From assembly GCF_007859755.1 (NCBI RefSeq), contig NZ_SJPF01000003.1:620001-684000 (forward strand): 64,000 bases of DNA. Direction: 5' to 3'. Source of the DNA: Blastopirellula retiformator. Its GTDB lineage: Bacteria > Planctomycetota > Planctomycetia > Pirellulales > Pirellulaceae. The first letter of the stretch is position 1; every line of letters begins with the position of its first letter. Below are positions 32,489-41,642 of the stretch, in pieces. The notes beneath the pieces were generated by a model. That model made no database searches. It was not told the DNA's origin and saw only the letters and a list, made by a program, of their open reading frames with translations. Made by a program: the position numbers and the translations under genes.

Positions 32489-34162
32489 TTATTGCGGATC
32501 GGACCCGCCAGAAGGACTGGTCGCGCTTCGGTTTCGCCAGGCCAGAACCAGGCCAACCCCCATCAGAAGGAGCGTCAGGCTACCGCAGGCGCCTGCCAAC
32601 AGATCTCCCCATTGTTGATAAAAGGTGGGAGGGGCGGTGGAAAGGGGAACGTCGACGACCATCACCTTGGTCTGCTGCCGCGGTCCAACCTCCAGCAGAC
32701 GACCGTTACGATCGATAGAAGCCGAAAATCCGGTATTCGCCGCGATCAGCATCGGTTTGCGAAGTTCGGCCGAGCGGAACTGCCCGCAGATCAGATGGAG
32801 ATCCAGCACGCTCGATCCCCAAAACCAGCCGTCATTGGTCAGCGTGACCAGAATCTCGGTCTTGGTCGGATCAGCCGTCACGACCACGTGCCGACGAACC
32901 AGATGCGGCACGGTGTTTTCAAAACAGATGCAGGGAATCAGCCGTACCTTGTCTCCCACGTCGATCGCCACCGGTCCGGCGCCTGGGGTGAGGCCCCCGC
33001 CCATCGGCATCAGTTGGTAGATCCAGGGGAAGATGTCCCCCAGCGGCACGTACTCGCCAAACATTACCGGATGCGTCTTGTCGTAGCGCACTTGCTGCGC
33101 CTGGTCGAGCGGCACATAGAGTCCGGAGTTGAAGACCTGCATTCCCTGCTCTCCGTACCGCAAAGTGGACGTTCCCAGCAGCAGCGGCGTCTGCCAGCGG
33201 CGATTGGCCAACTCATCGACCATCAACTGGAATTCCTCGCGATACAGCAGCAGCCGTTCCCGATATTGCTCGGCCGTGATTGGCGCGTCTGGCGGAACTG
33301 GGACGACGTCACCGACTTCGATCAGCGGGTGATTACCCATGGTCGTTTCGGGCCAGAGGATGATGTCGAGATCGTCCTGGTCGCGGGTGGCCTGATCGGT
33401 CAGTTTGACGTATTGCTCGAAGGTTCGCTCTGGCTGCGTTGGATCGTCAAACGAAGTGTCGATCGAACCCTGGATCAGCGCCGCCCGCAGCGACTCTTCC
33501 GCCGCTGGCTCGACTTGGGCAAGTTGGCGACGACCATATTCCAGCGAGAGCAGCACCAGCAGCGCCGTCGCGATCAGCATCGCCAAGCGGTAACCGATCG
33601 CCGGCGAAGTTGGTTGTGGCCGGATCCAGCGATCGAGCGCGCCAGCATCGACCAGCGAAGCGCTGATCGCGATGACGACCAGGCTGACGCCATAGGCCCC
33701 AACTAGATTGGAGATCTGAATCAGCGGCAACTGCCCTGCCTGGGAATGGCCGAGCAAACCAACAGCGAACCCAGTCGCAAAGTGGGCGCGAACAAACTCC
33801 CAGCCAACCCAGCAAATGGGGGCGGCCAACGTCAGCGGGATCCGAAAGCGATGGACGGCGGTGCGGCAAGTGAAAACGAACAGCGGCGTGTAGACCGCTA
33901 GATAGCCGCAGAGAACCGGCCAGCCGCCGACCCGCGTCGCCCAGTGTGAGTTGCCCACGCCATACAACAACGCCAGCCAAAAAATGGCGCCCGACGCGTA
34001 AATCGTTAAGCCGGCGCGACGGGGCAAGCGTTCGACCCGCACGAGCGTTAACCAACCAACCGGAGCAATCCAGGCCAGCGGCCACCAGCCGACCGGCGGA
34101 AACGCTAGGTAGAGTGCGATCGCACTGAACAGACTCCAGCCGGCGACGCACCGCAGCGACAT
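32489..34162 (-). CDS. lnt: apolipoprotein N-acyltransferase (Lnt)
   Basis: A 557-residue membrane enzyme that acylates the N-terminus of diacylglyceryl-lipoproteins. After six or so membrane helices (1-215) comes a nitrilase-type domain with triad E272 (LWPETTMGNHP), K362 (YDKTHPVMFGEYVPLG) and C413 (PCICFENTVP), then a last membrane helix. ATG 34162 is preferred since it begins at the hydrophobic start; the frame stays open to 34351. With lgt at 15.6 kb this gives two of the three lipoprotein maturation enzymes in the window (no lspA). Lipoproteins at 44.3-45.9 kb would be substrates. Confidence 0.92.
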   Translation of the reverse strand: MSLRCVAGWSLFSAIALYLAFPPVGWWPLAWIAPVGWLTLVRVERLPRRAGLTIYASGAIFWLALLYGVGNSHWATRVGGWPVLCGYLAVYTPLFVFTCRTAVHRFRIPLTLAAPICWVGWEFVRAHFATGFAVGLLGHSQAGQLPLIQISNLVGAYGVSLVVIAISASLVDAGALDRWIRPQPTSPAIGYRLAMLIATALLVLLSLEYGRRQLAQVEPAAEESLRAALIQGSIDTSFDDPTQPERTFEQYVKLTDQATRDQDDLDIILWPETTMGNHPLIEVGDVVPVPPDAPITAEQYRERLLLYREEFQLMVDELANRRWQTPLLLGTSTLRYGEQGMQVFNSGLYVPLDQAQQVRYDKTHPVMFGEYVPLGDIFPWIYQLMPMGGGLTPGAGPVAIDVGDKVRLIPCICFENTVPHLVRRHVVVTADPTKTEILVTLTNDGWFWGSSVLDLHLICGQFRSAELRKPMLIAANTGFSASIDRNGRLLEVGPRQQTKVMVVDVPLSTAPPTFYQQWGDLLAGACGSLTLLLMGVGLVLAWRNRSATSPSGGSDPQ

Positions 34163-34313
34163 CGGTGATGCAGAGTTGGGAGCGCAGGTAGGGTCTGGAT
34201 CGTTCACGGGACGGCCATCATCGAATAGAAGCAAGCGGCTAAAGAGAGATAAGATAGGCGCTTCGCCGCTGCCTGGCCATGTCGGATTTCGCGGAGTTGA
34301 CCGCTCGACTTTC

Positions 34314-34751
34314 TTAGAGCTTGCGAAACGCCACTTCCGCCGCCGGGTCATCGCCGATCATCCGCTGAAACATCGCGCTCTGATTCCAGCTATCCCAGCC
34401 TTCGACGATTTTGCCGTTCTCAAAGCGAAACCAAGTCAGCCCACGGGCATGAATCTCGCGCCCCGTCGGCTTGAAGCCGAAACCATCACCACGATGGTTG
34501 CCGATGAACGTCCACCGCACGACCGCCTCGTTTCCTTCGGCCATGACGTCTTCGACGCAGATTCGCAGGTCGGGCAAGGCCGCTACAAGATTGTCACGAA
34601 ACGCTTTGAAGATGTCGGCGCCGTTGACCAAGACGCCCGATTCCAGATGGGCCACCGCATCTTCGGCGGCCAACTCCTGAATCGCTTTGTCGCGGCGATC
34701 GTTCCAAACTTCTTCAAACCACCGACGTGCGAGCGCCTTGATCTGATCCAT
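34314..34751 (-). CDS. SnoaL-like (NTF2-fold) protein
   Basis: A 145-residue protein from ATG 34751 (MDQIKALARRWFEEVWN). The pattern EEVWNDRRDKAIQELAAEDA, then VVRWTFIGNHRGDGFGFKPT and a closing WDSWNQSAM matches SnoaL-like polyketide cyclase/ester-cyclase domains of the NTF2 superfamily. Many such proteins have unknown small-molecule roles. It lies 151 bp upstream of lnt on the same strand. A longer frame from 34835 adds 28 residues without a known role. Confidence 0.85.
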   Translation of the reverse strand: MDQIKALARRWFEEVWNDRRDKAIQELAAEDAVAHLESGVLVNGADIFKAFRDNLVAALPDLRICVEDVMAEGNEAVVRWTFIGNHRGDGFGFKPTGREIHARGLTWFRFENGKIVEGWDSWNQSAMFQRMIGDDPAAEVAFRKL

Positions 34752-34873
34752 GTGTATGTGCCCTGCTGAAGCCTCAGTTTCCTCGCCTGTTGACCCAAAG
34801 TGGCCAATTTTCTTGAGGATCGCCCATTCTACCACTGATGGCGATGGTCGTCACCAGCCTCAGGTAGAGGGAA

Positions 34874-36079
34874 CTACAGGATCAGACCTGCCAGACGATC
34901 CCCCGCCCGGTATTCGGCGTCCCCCGCCCGAAATTGGAGCAGAAGATCGGCCGACGCCATGGCGGCCAAATCGGCCGAACCCTTCCAGGCAAGCGGCAGC
35001 GCCGTCTGTTGTGTGGCGTCCGCCCAACGTGCGGGAAACATGGTGGGACGGTCGCCGCGATGGGTGAACGTCTCGGCCAGCGTGACCTCGGCCGATTGCA
35101 ATTCGTTGGAAGTTAGTCCGGCCAGTATTCCGATCGCCCGTCGCACGAACAGTTCAAAGCAGACCAAGCTGCCGACCGGATTGCCCGGCAAACCAAAGAC
35201 GAGCGTTGTCTTACCGTCGACGTCGCGCTTGCCGAACCAGATTGGTTTTCCAGGTTTCAGGTGGACTTTATGGAAGACCTGCGTAACCTGCTGCTGGGCC
35301 AGCACTGAAGGAACCAGGTCGAGCACGCCGGCCGAGACCCCGCCGGAAAGAACCAGGATATCGGCCTCTAGTCCGCAGGCGATCTTCTCGGTCAGCTCTT
35401 CGCGGACGTCGCGGGCAATCCCCAGGTTTTCAGCAACTCCGCCGGCTGCGGCGATCTGCGCCAACAGCATCGGCCCATTGCTGTTGCGAATGCGCCCCGG
35501 GCCCGGCTTCTCGGTCACGTCGACCAATTCGTCGCCGGTCGACAATACCGCGACGCGGGGTCGGGGAACGACGGAGACTTCGCTTCGTCCGACCTCGGCC
35601 AAGACGCCGACTTCCAGCGCTCGCAGGCGCTTGCCGCTCGGCAAGACGGTGACGCCGCAAGCCAGGGAACTCGCTTTCGGCATGATGTTTTTGCCGGTGG
35701 CGATCCCGGTCGCTTCGATCCGGACGCGGTTGTTCTCTAGAGGCTGCGTCTGTTCGATCATCACGACGGCGTCGGCGCCGCTGGGGATCGGGGCGCCGGT
35801 CATGATTCGGGCTGCCTGCGATCGCGCGACTGCTTTGGTTGGCATGTTGCCGGCGGTGATTTCTTCGATTACCTCCAACTCGGCGACGCCGCTGGCCAGG
35901 TCGGCGGCGACGACGGCGTAACCGTCCATCATCGCTTTGTCGTGCGGGGGCGAGTCGACGTCGCTGGCAACTTCTTCCGCCAGCAGACAACCAATCGCTG
36001 TGAGCGCCGCCACTTGCTGCGGCGGTAGCTGCGCAGCGTGTTGATCGATCAGCTGCAGCGCTTCGGTGATGGAGATCAT
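34874..36079 (-). CDS. moeA: molybdopterin molybdenumtransferase (MoeA)
   Basis: A 401-residue enzyme that inserts molybdate into adenylated molybdopterin. Seen: DSPPHDKAMMDGYAV near residue 42, MTGAPIPSGADAVVMIEQT, the MoCF fold with STGDELV, and the LSGGVSAG segment. Length is that of bacterial MoeA (about 400). It follows the glutamine amidotransferase gene by 7 bp. No molybdoenzyme or other mo genes are in the window. Confidence 0.93.
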   Translation of the reverse strand: MISITEALQLIDQHAAQLPPQQVAALTAIGCLLAEEVASDVDSPPHDKAMMDGYAVVAADLASGVAELEVIEEITAGNMPTKAVARSQAARIMTGAPIPSGADAVVMIEQTQPLENNRVRIEATGIATGKNIMPKASSLACGVTVLPSGKRLRALEVGVLAEVGRSEVSVVPRPRVAVLSTGDELVDVTEKPGPGRIRNSNGPMLLAQIAAAGGVAENLGIARDVREELTEKIACGLEADILVLSGGVSAGVLDLVPSVLAQQQVTQVFHKVHLKPGKPIWFGKRDVDGKTTLVFGLPGNPVGSLVCFELFVRRAIGILAGLTSNELQSAEVTLAETFTHRGDRPTMFPARWADATQQTALPLAWKGSADLAAMASADLLLQFRAGDAEYRAGDRLAGLIL

Positions 36080-36086
36080 CGCAACT

Positions 36087-36686
<600 letters not shown>

Positions 36687-36761
36687 GGGCGCATCGGTCT
36701 AGCAAAAAGGAAGATTGCGGCACAAAGCCACTGTCATTTTACGTCAAGCGGCTGAAACCGC

Positions 36762-37751
36762 CTATGACGCGTCATGCTGGCGACACCAGGCGAGGATCTC
36801 GTCCGTTGTTGTCGGCAATGAGCCTTGGCCTGGCTGCTCGCTCTTGGCCGGCGGCGGTTCTGCCGCGGGCGGAGGCGTTTCCGGTTCCGACTTCTTGGCC
36901 CGGGCTGCCGCCAAAATGTCGGCGGTACTCATCGCAGCAGGAGCCGACGGCTTGGCTGCAGGTTCGCTCTCCGCCGTTTTTTTTCCGCGGGCAGCGGCCA
37001 GAATATCGGCGGTGCTCATCGGACCGGCGGCAGGTTTCTCGGCAGGCGGGGCTTTCGGGGCTTCGCCGGATTCGCCCTTTTTCGCGCGGGCTGCCGCCAA
37101 GATGTCTGCCGTGCTCATCGCGTCACTGGCAGGCTTTTCGGCCGGCGCGGCGTCCGACTTCTTGGCCCGAGCCGCTGCCAGGATATCGGCGGTACTCATC
37201 GGGCCGGCGGCCGGTTTGTCGGATGCACCCATCTTGTTGGCCGGTGGGTCTGTCGACTTTTTGGCCCGGGCGGCGGCCAAGATGTCGGCGGTGCTAGTCG
37301 GCTTGGCGGCTGGTTCGTCCCCTTTGGCAGCGGGGCTTTCCCCCTTCTTCGCGCGAGCGGCCGCCAGAATATCGGCCGTGCTCGTACTAGCGGCTGTCTT
37401 CTTGGGGGCTGGCTTGGCGGGCGCGTCCCCTTTTTGACCTCGCGCGGCGGCCAGGATATCGGCGGCGCTGGCGCCTGACTTGGGAGGGGCTGGCTTCTTG
37501 GCGGCCGGTTTCTTTTCGGCGACTGGTTTCGGCTTCGGCGGGTTGACCACTTTCAGAAAGTCGACGTTGATGTCGTACCAGCCGGTGTTGTTGAGCCCGT
37601 CAAATTCGACCAGGGCTCGGCCGCTCATATTGATCGTACGCACGATGCCGGTCATGGCGGCGAATCGTTTTAGCTCGGGGCGATCGTGGTCCACCACGAC
37701 ATACTTGTCGGTGTATTCCCGTTTGAGCTTTTCGATGTGTTCAAAAACCAT
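36762..37751 (-). CDS. protein with seven to eight repeats of an ADILAAARAKK helix motif
   Basis: A 329-residue protein from ATG 37751. Residues 1-75 form a small beta domain (YVVVDHDRPELKRFAAMTG, then GRALVEFDGLNNTGWYDIN). After it, a Lys/Ala/Pro linker holds seven copies of S(T/A)ADILAAAR(A/G)(K/Q)K spaced by 20-35 residues, plus a degenerate last copy TTTDEILAWCRQHDAS. The conserved core is an amphipathic helix of about 10 residues. Such a layout suits a scaffold with many binding sites for the same partner. The gene is next to pabA/trpG and the TPR gene; no known family. Confidence 0.8.
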   Translation of the reverse strand: MVFEHIEKLKREYTDKYVVVDHDRPELKRFAAMTGIVRTINMSGRALVEFDGLNNTGWYDINVDFLKVVNPPKPKPVAEKKPAAKKPAPPKSGASAADILAAARGQKGDAPAKPAPKKTAASTSTADILAAARAKKGESPAAKGDEPAAKPTSTADILAAARAKKSTDPPANKMGASDKPAAGPMSTADILAAARAKKSDAAPAEKPASDAMSTADILAAARAKKGESGEAPKAPPAEKPAAGPMSTADILAAARGKKTAESEPAAKPSAPAAMSTADILAAARAKKSEPETPPPAAEPPPAKSEQPGQGSLPTTTDEILAWCRQHDAS

Positions 37752-37880
37752 GGCGGAAGCTGGGCCTTCATTCCATGGAGGTGCGGAACGACGGTGACGG
37801 ACCAAGAAGTGACCGATTCATGATAAAGGATCGCTTGGGCGGTCGAAAGTAGATTCCCCCCCCGCCAGACCGCACGACGC

Positions 37881-39989
37881 CTAGCGCTTCGGCGTCTCTT
37901 CGCCCGCTGGTTTGGGTAACTTGGCCAGCTTGCCGGCGTATTCGGCTTGCTTGGCGGCGTTCCCTTGGCTCTCGTACATCGTCACGAGATTGGCGTAGGG
38001 AGCGACCAGCGATTCCAACTGGTTCTCACCGGCATCGACCCCTTGCTGCAAGAGGCTGGCGCCTTTTTCGGTCAACGCCAGGCCCTGCGGTAGGCGACCT
38101 GATTCCCAGTACGAAACCGCCATGCTGGCGAGCGCTTCGCCACGTTGACCGGGCGCGACGTTGGCCAGGTCGGGGTGGGTGTAATGCTTTTCGGCGTTGG
38201 CGTACCACTCGAGGGCTTGCGCATGGTCCCCTTGGCTGACGACCTGCGCCGCGCCGACCCGAAAGTAGAAGTTGCCCAGCATCATCCGGTCGCTGATCGA
38301 AAGCTGCCGCGTCTGCGTGGCATGATCCAACAGCGCCGCGGTCTCGCGGGCGATTCGCATCGCGTCGTCGAATTCGCCCCGGTTTTGTTCGATCGTGGCG
38401 GCTTGCATCAACGCCTGGCTCATTTCCCATTCGACCACAACGTGGTACGAAGGATCTTTGGTTTGCGACAATAACTCGCGACCGATGCTCAGGATTGCAT
38501 CGACCGACTCGGTGGTGTCGTAGGTCGATTCAAAGTAGTTGTAGGCGGCGATCGCTTTTTGCAGTCGCTTCAGTTCCAGCTCGCGAGAGAATCCTTCTTT
38601 CTCGACCAGGTTGGCGACAAAGGCGTCGGTGCTGTCGACCCACTTGGGGACCGTCATTTCACGGTTCTGCCACTGACCGGCGGCCAAATCGGAGGCGACC
38701 GCCAGGTGAGCGTCGACCAAGACCAGCTTTGCGGCGCGACGAATTTCGTCGAGCGGATTGCGGATTTCCTCGGCGGCCAATTTGATCGCGGTTTGGTGAT
38801 GGGCTAGCGCGGTGCGAACGTCTTGGCTCGGTCCGCGAGCGACCAGATCGCCCCATTGGCAATAGGCCCGAGCGCGAACTTCCTTCGGCAGCGAGACGTT
38901 TTCGGCGATCGACTTGCTGACGCTCAGCGCGTCGTCGTATTGGCCCAGCTCGGCTTGGATCAAGGCCCGCGTCAGGCGGTACTCCGGCTTGGCGCCGGCG
39001 CCGGAAGCGGCGGTTTGTGCGGCCGACAGGGCGGCAGGCATTTGCCCCAAACGATGCTTCAGCAGGGCGATCTCGTGCCAAGCCGACGCATTGAACGATT
39101 CCAGCTTCACGGCGGCGTCGAGGTCGGCGAGCTTCGCTTCGATCCGATCCGGCGAATAGCCTTTAGCCCGAATCAGGTAAGCCTCGGCTGTGGGACGCTG
39201 CAGCACGACGCTCTCGACCAGGAACTGACGTTCCTGCGGAGCATAGCTGAACAAGGCGCCTCGTTCGGGATAGACCAAACCGAGCAACACGCCAAACTCG
39301 TCGTGAACTTTCGCTTCTTCGCTTTCAATGATTTTCAATTGCTGACGAACTTGATGGGCGGGGGCCGGCTTCTTCAACACCAGGAAGAGGGTCACCAGCG
39401 TGTCGTCTTGAAAGGTCGCTTCGGCTCGCTCGAAGCCGCGCGTGTTGAACACCATCAGCTTGCGGCCGTCGACAATCGACTGGCTTTGGGGCTCTCCCCA
39501 TAATTGGATCACCTCGGCCAGCTTGGATTGGCCGGCGGTTAGCTTCGACAGGTCTTCCTGCTGACGGACGACCGGCATCGGCTTGATCGGTTCCGGCTTT
39601 GGCTGCGGCAAGGTTGGCGCTGGTTTGATGGGTGGCGCCGGCTTCACCGGAGTAGCCGGTTGCGGCGCGGCCGACGGGGGCGTTTCGACCGGGGTCGGTT
39701 TGGGTTTGGGAGCGTCGCCATCGATTACGCGAGAGATTTTCAGTGGTCCGTCGCTTGAGGACGACTTCTTGCGCGTATCGGGATATTTGTTGAGCGGCGT
39801 TTTGATACGGAGGACCGATTCGCCGCTGACCGGCGGGGAAGGCAAGCGACTTGGCGAGTTAAACGTACTGGGAACCGGAGTCGGCGCAGCATCGGACGCC
39901 GTCTCTTCACCCCGCAGGGAATAAGAGCAAAACGTCGAGGCGATCGCGAAACTAACGAGGCCGACAAATCTGGTTTTCGCCGTGGACAT
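37881..39989 (-). CDS. secreted TPR-repeat protein of unknown function
   Basis: A 702-residue protein from ATG 39989 with GAGGA upstream. It has a signal-like N-terminus (about 1-26), a Pro/Lys/Ala-rich linker with repeated KPxP segments (about 75-145), a small domain around GQSKLAEVIQLWGEPQSQSI, and a long TPR-type helical region from about 290 to 680 (e.g. ALIQAELGQYDDALSVSKSI). TPRs serve as protein-binding scaffolds; the export signal puts it in the periplasm. A longer frame to 40265 is unlikely to be coding. It is followed by an ADILAAARAKK-repeat gene, but the gap of 129 bp does not prove an operon. Confidence 0.8.
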   Translation of the reverse strand: MSTAKTRFVGLVSFAIASTFCSYSLRGEETASDAAPTPVPSTFNSPSRLPSPPVSGESVLRIKTPLNKYPDTRKKSSSSDGPLKISRVIDGDAPKPKPTPVETPPSAAPQPATPVKPAPPIKPAPTLPQPKPEPIKPMPVVRQQEDLSKLTAGQSKLAEVIQLWGEPQSQSIVDGRKLMVFNTRGFERAEATFQDDTLVTLFLVLKKPAPAHQVRQQLKIIESEEAKVHDEFGVLLGLVYPERGALFSYAPQERQFLVESVVLQRPTAEAYLIRAKGYSPDRIEAKLADLDAAVKLESFNASAWHEIALLKHRLGQMPAALSAAQTAASGAGAKPEYRLTRALIQAELGQYDDALSVSKSIAENVSLPKEVRARAYCQWGDLVARGPSQDVRTALAHHQTAIKLAAEEIRNPLDEIRRAAKLVLVDAHLAVASDLAAGQWQNREMTVPKWVDSTDAFVANLVEKEGFSRELELKRLQKAIAAYNYFESTYDTTESVDAILSIGRELLSQTKDPSYHVVVEWEMSQALMQAATIEQNRGEFDDAMRIARETAALLDHATQTRQLSISDRMMLGNFYFRVGAAQVVSQGDHAQALEWYANAEKHYTHPDLANVAPGQRGEALASMAVSYWESGRLPQGLALTEKGASLLQQGVDAGENQLESLVAPYANLVTMYESQGNAAKQAEYAGKLAKLPKPAGEETPKR

Positions 39990-40209
39990 TGCAGCTGTCC
40001 TCAATTGCAACTTGGTCAGTTCGCCCGCGACTGCTGGCGCACACGCGGCCGCAGGGCGAGAAAATAAGGCGCGGCGGAGTATACCGACTCCCCAGCGGCG
40101 GCCAAGATCAATTCCTGGGCGTGCTAGCACGTGTGGCGGAAACTTGGCCGCCCGTCTCACGGAAGCTAGAATAGGATTAGCTGAGTGAAAGCCTTGATGG
40201 GAGCATTCC

Positions 40210-40446
40210 GTGTCGGACGAATTGTCGCCGGTACAGCAGAAATTTGTCGAAAGCCAAGTCGCCAAGGGAGCTTTCGCGTCGACCGATAAAGTCGTCGATG
40301 CCGCACTTCAGTTGCTAAGCGAACGTGAACTTGAGTAAGAACGCTTGGCAGTTGCTATTAAGCAACTTGAAAACGGAGATCATCATCCATTCGATATGGA
40401 CGAGATCAGACCAGCTAGGGAGAGAGCTTCAAAACGCGAGACGTAA
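40210..40446 (+). pseudogene. ParD/CC2985-type antitoxin gene with an in-frame stop
   Basis: From GTG 40210 (GGGAG just upstream) the frame encodes a 42-residue N-terminal part, SDELSPVQQKFVESQVAKGA and FASTDKVVDAALQLLSE, typical of ribbon-helix-helix ParD antitoxins. It then meets TAA (40336-40338). The same frame continues for 36 codons: ERLAVAIKQLENGDHHPFDM and then DEIRPARERASKRET before TAA 40444-40446, which is the toxin-binding C-terminus. One base change would restore a 78-residue antitoxin. The toxin gene starts 9 bp on. Confidence 0.75.
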
Positions 40447-40455
40447 TTCAAGCGA

Positions 40456-40758
40456 ATGTTAGAAGTTCGTCTCACTTCTGCAGCGCGTCACGATTTGGGG
40501 ACGATCTGGTCCTACGTCGCAGATAAGAGCGTCTCTGCCGCAGAGCGGCTACTCGAAGGGGCGGGACGGCGATTTGAATTGCTAGCGAGAAACCCAGAAC
40601 TCGGAGAGATCCGTAAAACTGTAAATGGGCTCGAAAGCCGCTGGTTTTCTTTCCAGCAATACGCCATCTATGATCAAGCAACAGATGACGGGTTGATTGT
40701 CCTTCGCGTCCTCCATGGCGCCCGAGACCAAGAGGCGACTTTGATCATCGACGACTAG
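40456..40758 (+). CDS. ParE/RelE-family toxin
   Basis: A 100-residue toxin of the RelE/ParE fold. The N-terminal helix VRLTSAARHDLGTIWSYVAD, the RRFELLARNPELGEIRK segment and the C-terminal RWFSFQQYAIYDQATDDGLI plus VLRVLHGARD are family hallmarks. ParE members poison DNA gyrase; RelE members cleave mRNA, and ParE is favoured by the ParD-like neighbour. The frame is intact though its antitoxin is interrupted. The TAG stop lies in the CTAG that flanks mobile element copy C. Confidence 0.9.
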   Translation: MLEVRLTSAARHDLGTIWSYVADKSVSAAERLLEGAGRRFELLARNPELGEIRKTVNGLESRWFSFQQYAIYDQATDDGLIVLRVLHGARDQEATLIIDD

Positions 40759-40877
40759 CAGTCCGTTGATTTTCTGAACGGGCTGCTGGATCGCAGGGAT
40801 GCGAGCCGCGAAGAGCTATGCTCTGAGCCTGGCGAGGTTGGAAAATGCCACGATGGCATTTTTCAACAGGCAGCTAG
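40755..40877. mobile_element. CTAR-flanked stem-loop element, copy C
   Basis: A 115-bp body (40759-40873) flanked by CTAG on both sides, in inverted orientation relative to copies A and B. It lacks the 35-bp hairpin around AAAATAACGAC found in A, B and D. It exactly fills the gap between the convergent toxin and scpB genes: the left CTAG holds the toxin TAG (40756-40758), the right CTAG holds the scpB TAG on the other strand (40876-40874). The terminal GTTGAAAAATGCC-type hairpin may stop both transcripts. Confidence 0.85.
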
Positions 40878-41635
40878 TCCTCCAGATCCAACCCCAACGG
40901 TTGCGGCAGGTCTTCCAGCGACGAGAGCCGGAACATCTCCAGAAAGCGGTCGGTCGTTGAGTACGTTTTTTTCTTCTCTTTCCCTTTGCCGCTTCGCTCG
41001 AGTTGCAGCAGTTCGCGGCGAACCAGTTGATTCAGTAGCGGGCCGCTCGGTTTGCCGCGTAGTTGGTCGACTTCTTCGCGGGTGACGTTTTGGTTGTAGG
41101 CGACCAGGGCTAGCACATCGACTGCTGGTTGCGACAGTTTCGCCTCGCGGACTTTGCCATAGAACTTTTCTCGCAGGCGGCCAAACTCGTCGCGCAGCGA
41201 CATTCGGAAACCGCCGCCGGACGAGACGATCTCGTAGGGGCAGCCTTCTTCGAGATAGGCCTGGTTCAGCTCTTCGACGATGTCGGCGATTTCGTCAACG
41301 CCGACGCCGCGCATCCGGGCAGCGCCTTTTTCGGCCGACAAGGGAGAATTGTCGGGACTGCCGACAAACAGCATCGCCTCGAGAATGGTGCGCGGCGATA
41401 GCTCGCAATCGTCCGGCTCTTCTTCGGTCGCCAGCACCCGGGCGACCGCTTCTTCGGACGACTCTTCTTCTTCGGCGGTCGGCTCAGCAGGGGCTTCCTC
41501 TTCGCTAACCTCGTACGGTTCGTCCCCCCCCATCGCAGCAGCGAACGCGGCGCTCAGCTTCTCCAGCGACAACCCTTCGTCCAGGTCGTCGTCAAAGTCG
41601 TCGTCATCGTCAGGGGGAAGTTCGCTGCTGCTCAT
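40874..41635 (-). CDS. scpB: segregation and condensation protein B (ScpB) with acidic N-terminus
   Basis: A 253-residue protein. Residues ~80-250 hold the two winged-helix domains of ScpB (LSPRTILEAMLFVGSPDNSP, LSQPAVDVLALVAYNQNVTR, VRRELLQLERSGKGK), which binds the SMC-ScpA complex in chromosome compaction. The first ~80 residues are an extra, strongly acidic tail rich in Asp, Glu and Ala, not present in typical ScpB (about 180-200). It ends at a mobile element and follows an isomerase gene by 7 bp. No scpA is adjacent. Confidence 0.9.
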   Translation of the reverse strand: MSSSELPPDDDDDFDDDLDEGLSLEKLSAAFAAAMGGDEPYEVSEEEAPAEPTAEEEESSEEAVARVLATEEEPDDCELSPRTILEAMLFVGSPDNSPLSAEKGAARMRGVGVDEIADIVEELNQAYLEEGCPYEIVSSGGGFRMSLRDEFGRLREKFYGKVREAKLSQPAVDVLALVAYNQNVTREEVDQLRGKPSGPLLNQLVRRELLQLERSGKGKEKKKTYSTTDRFLEMFRLSSLEDLPQPLGLDLED

Positions 41636-41642
41636 TGGCGAG

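Noticed and set aside
39990-40265. An N-terminal extension of the TPR gene of 92 residues
   Set aside because: A signal peptide and a good binding site lie at 39989; the extra residues look random.
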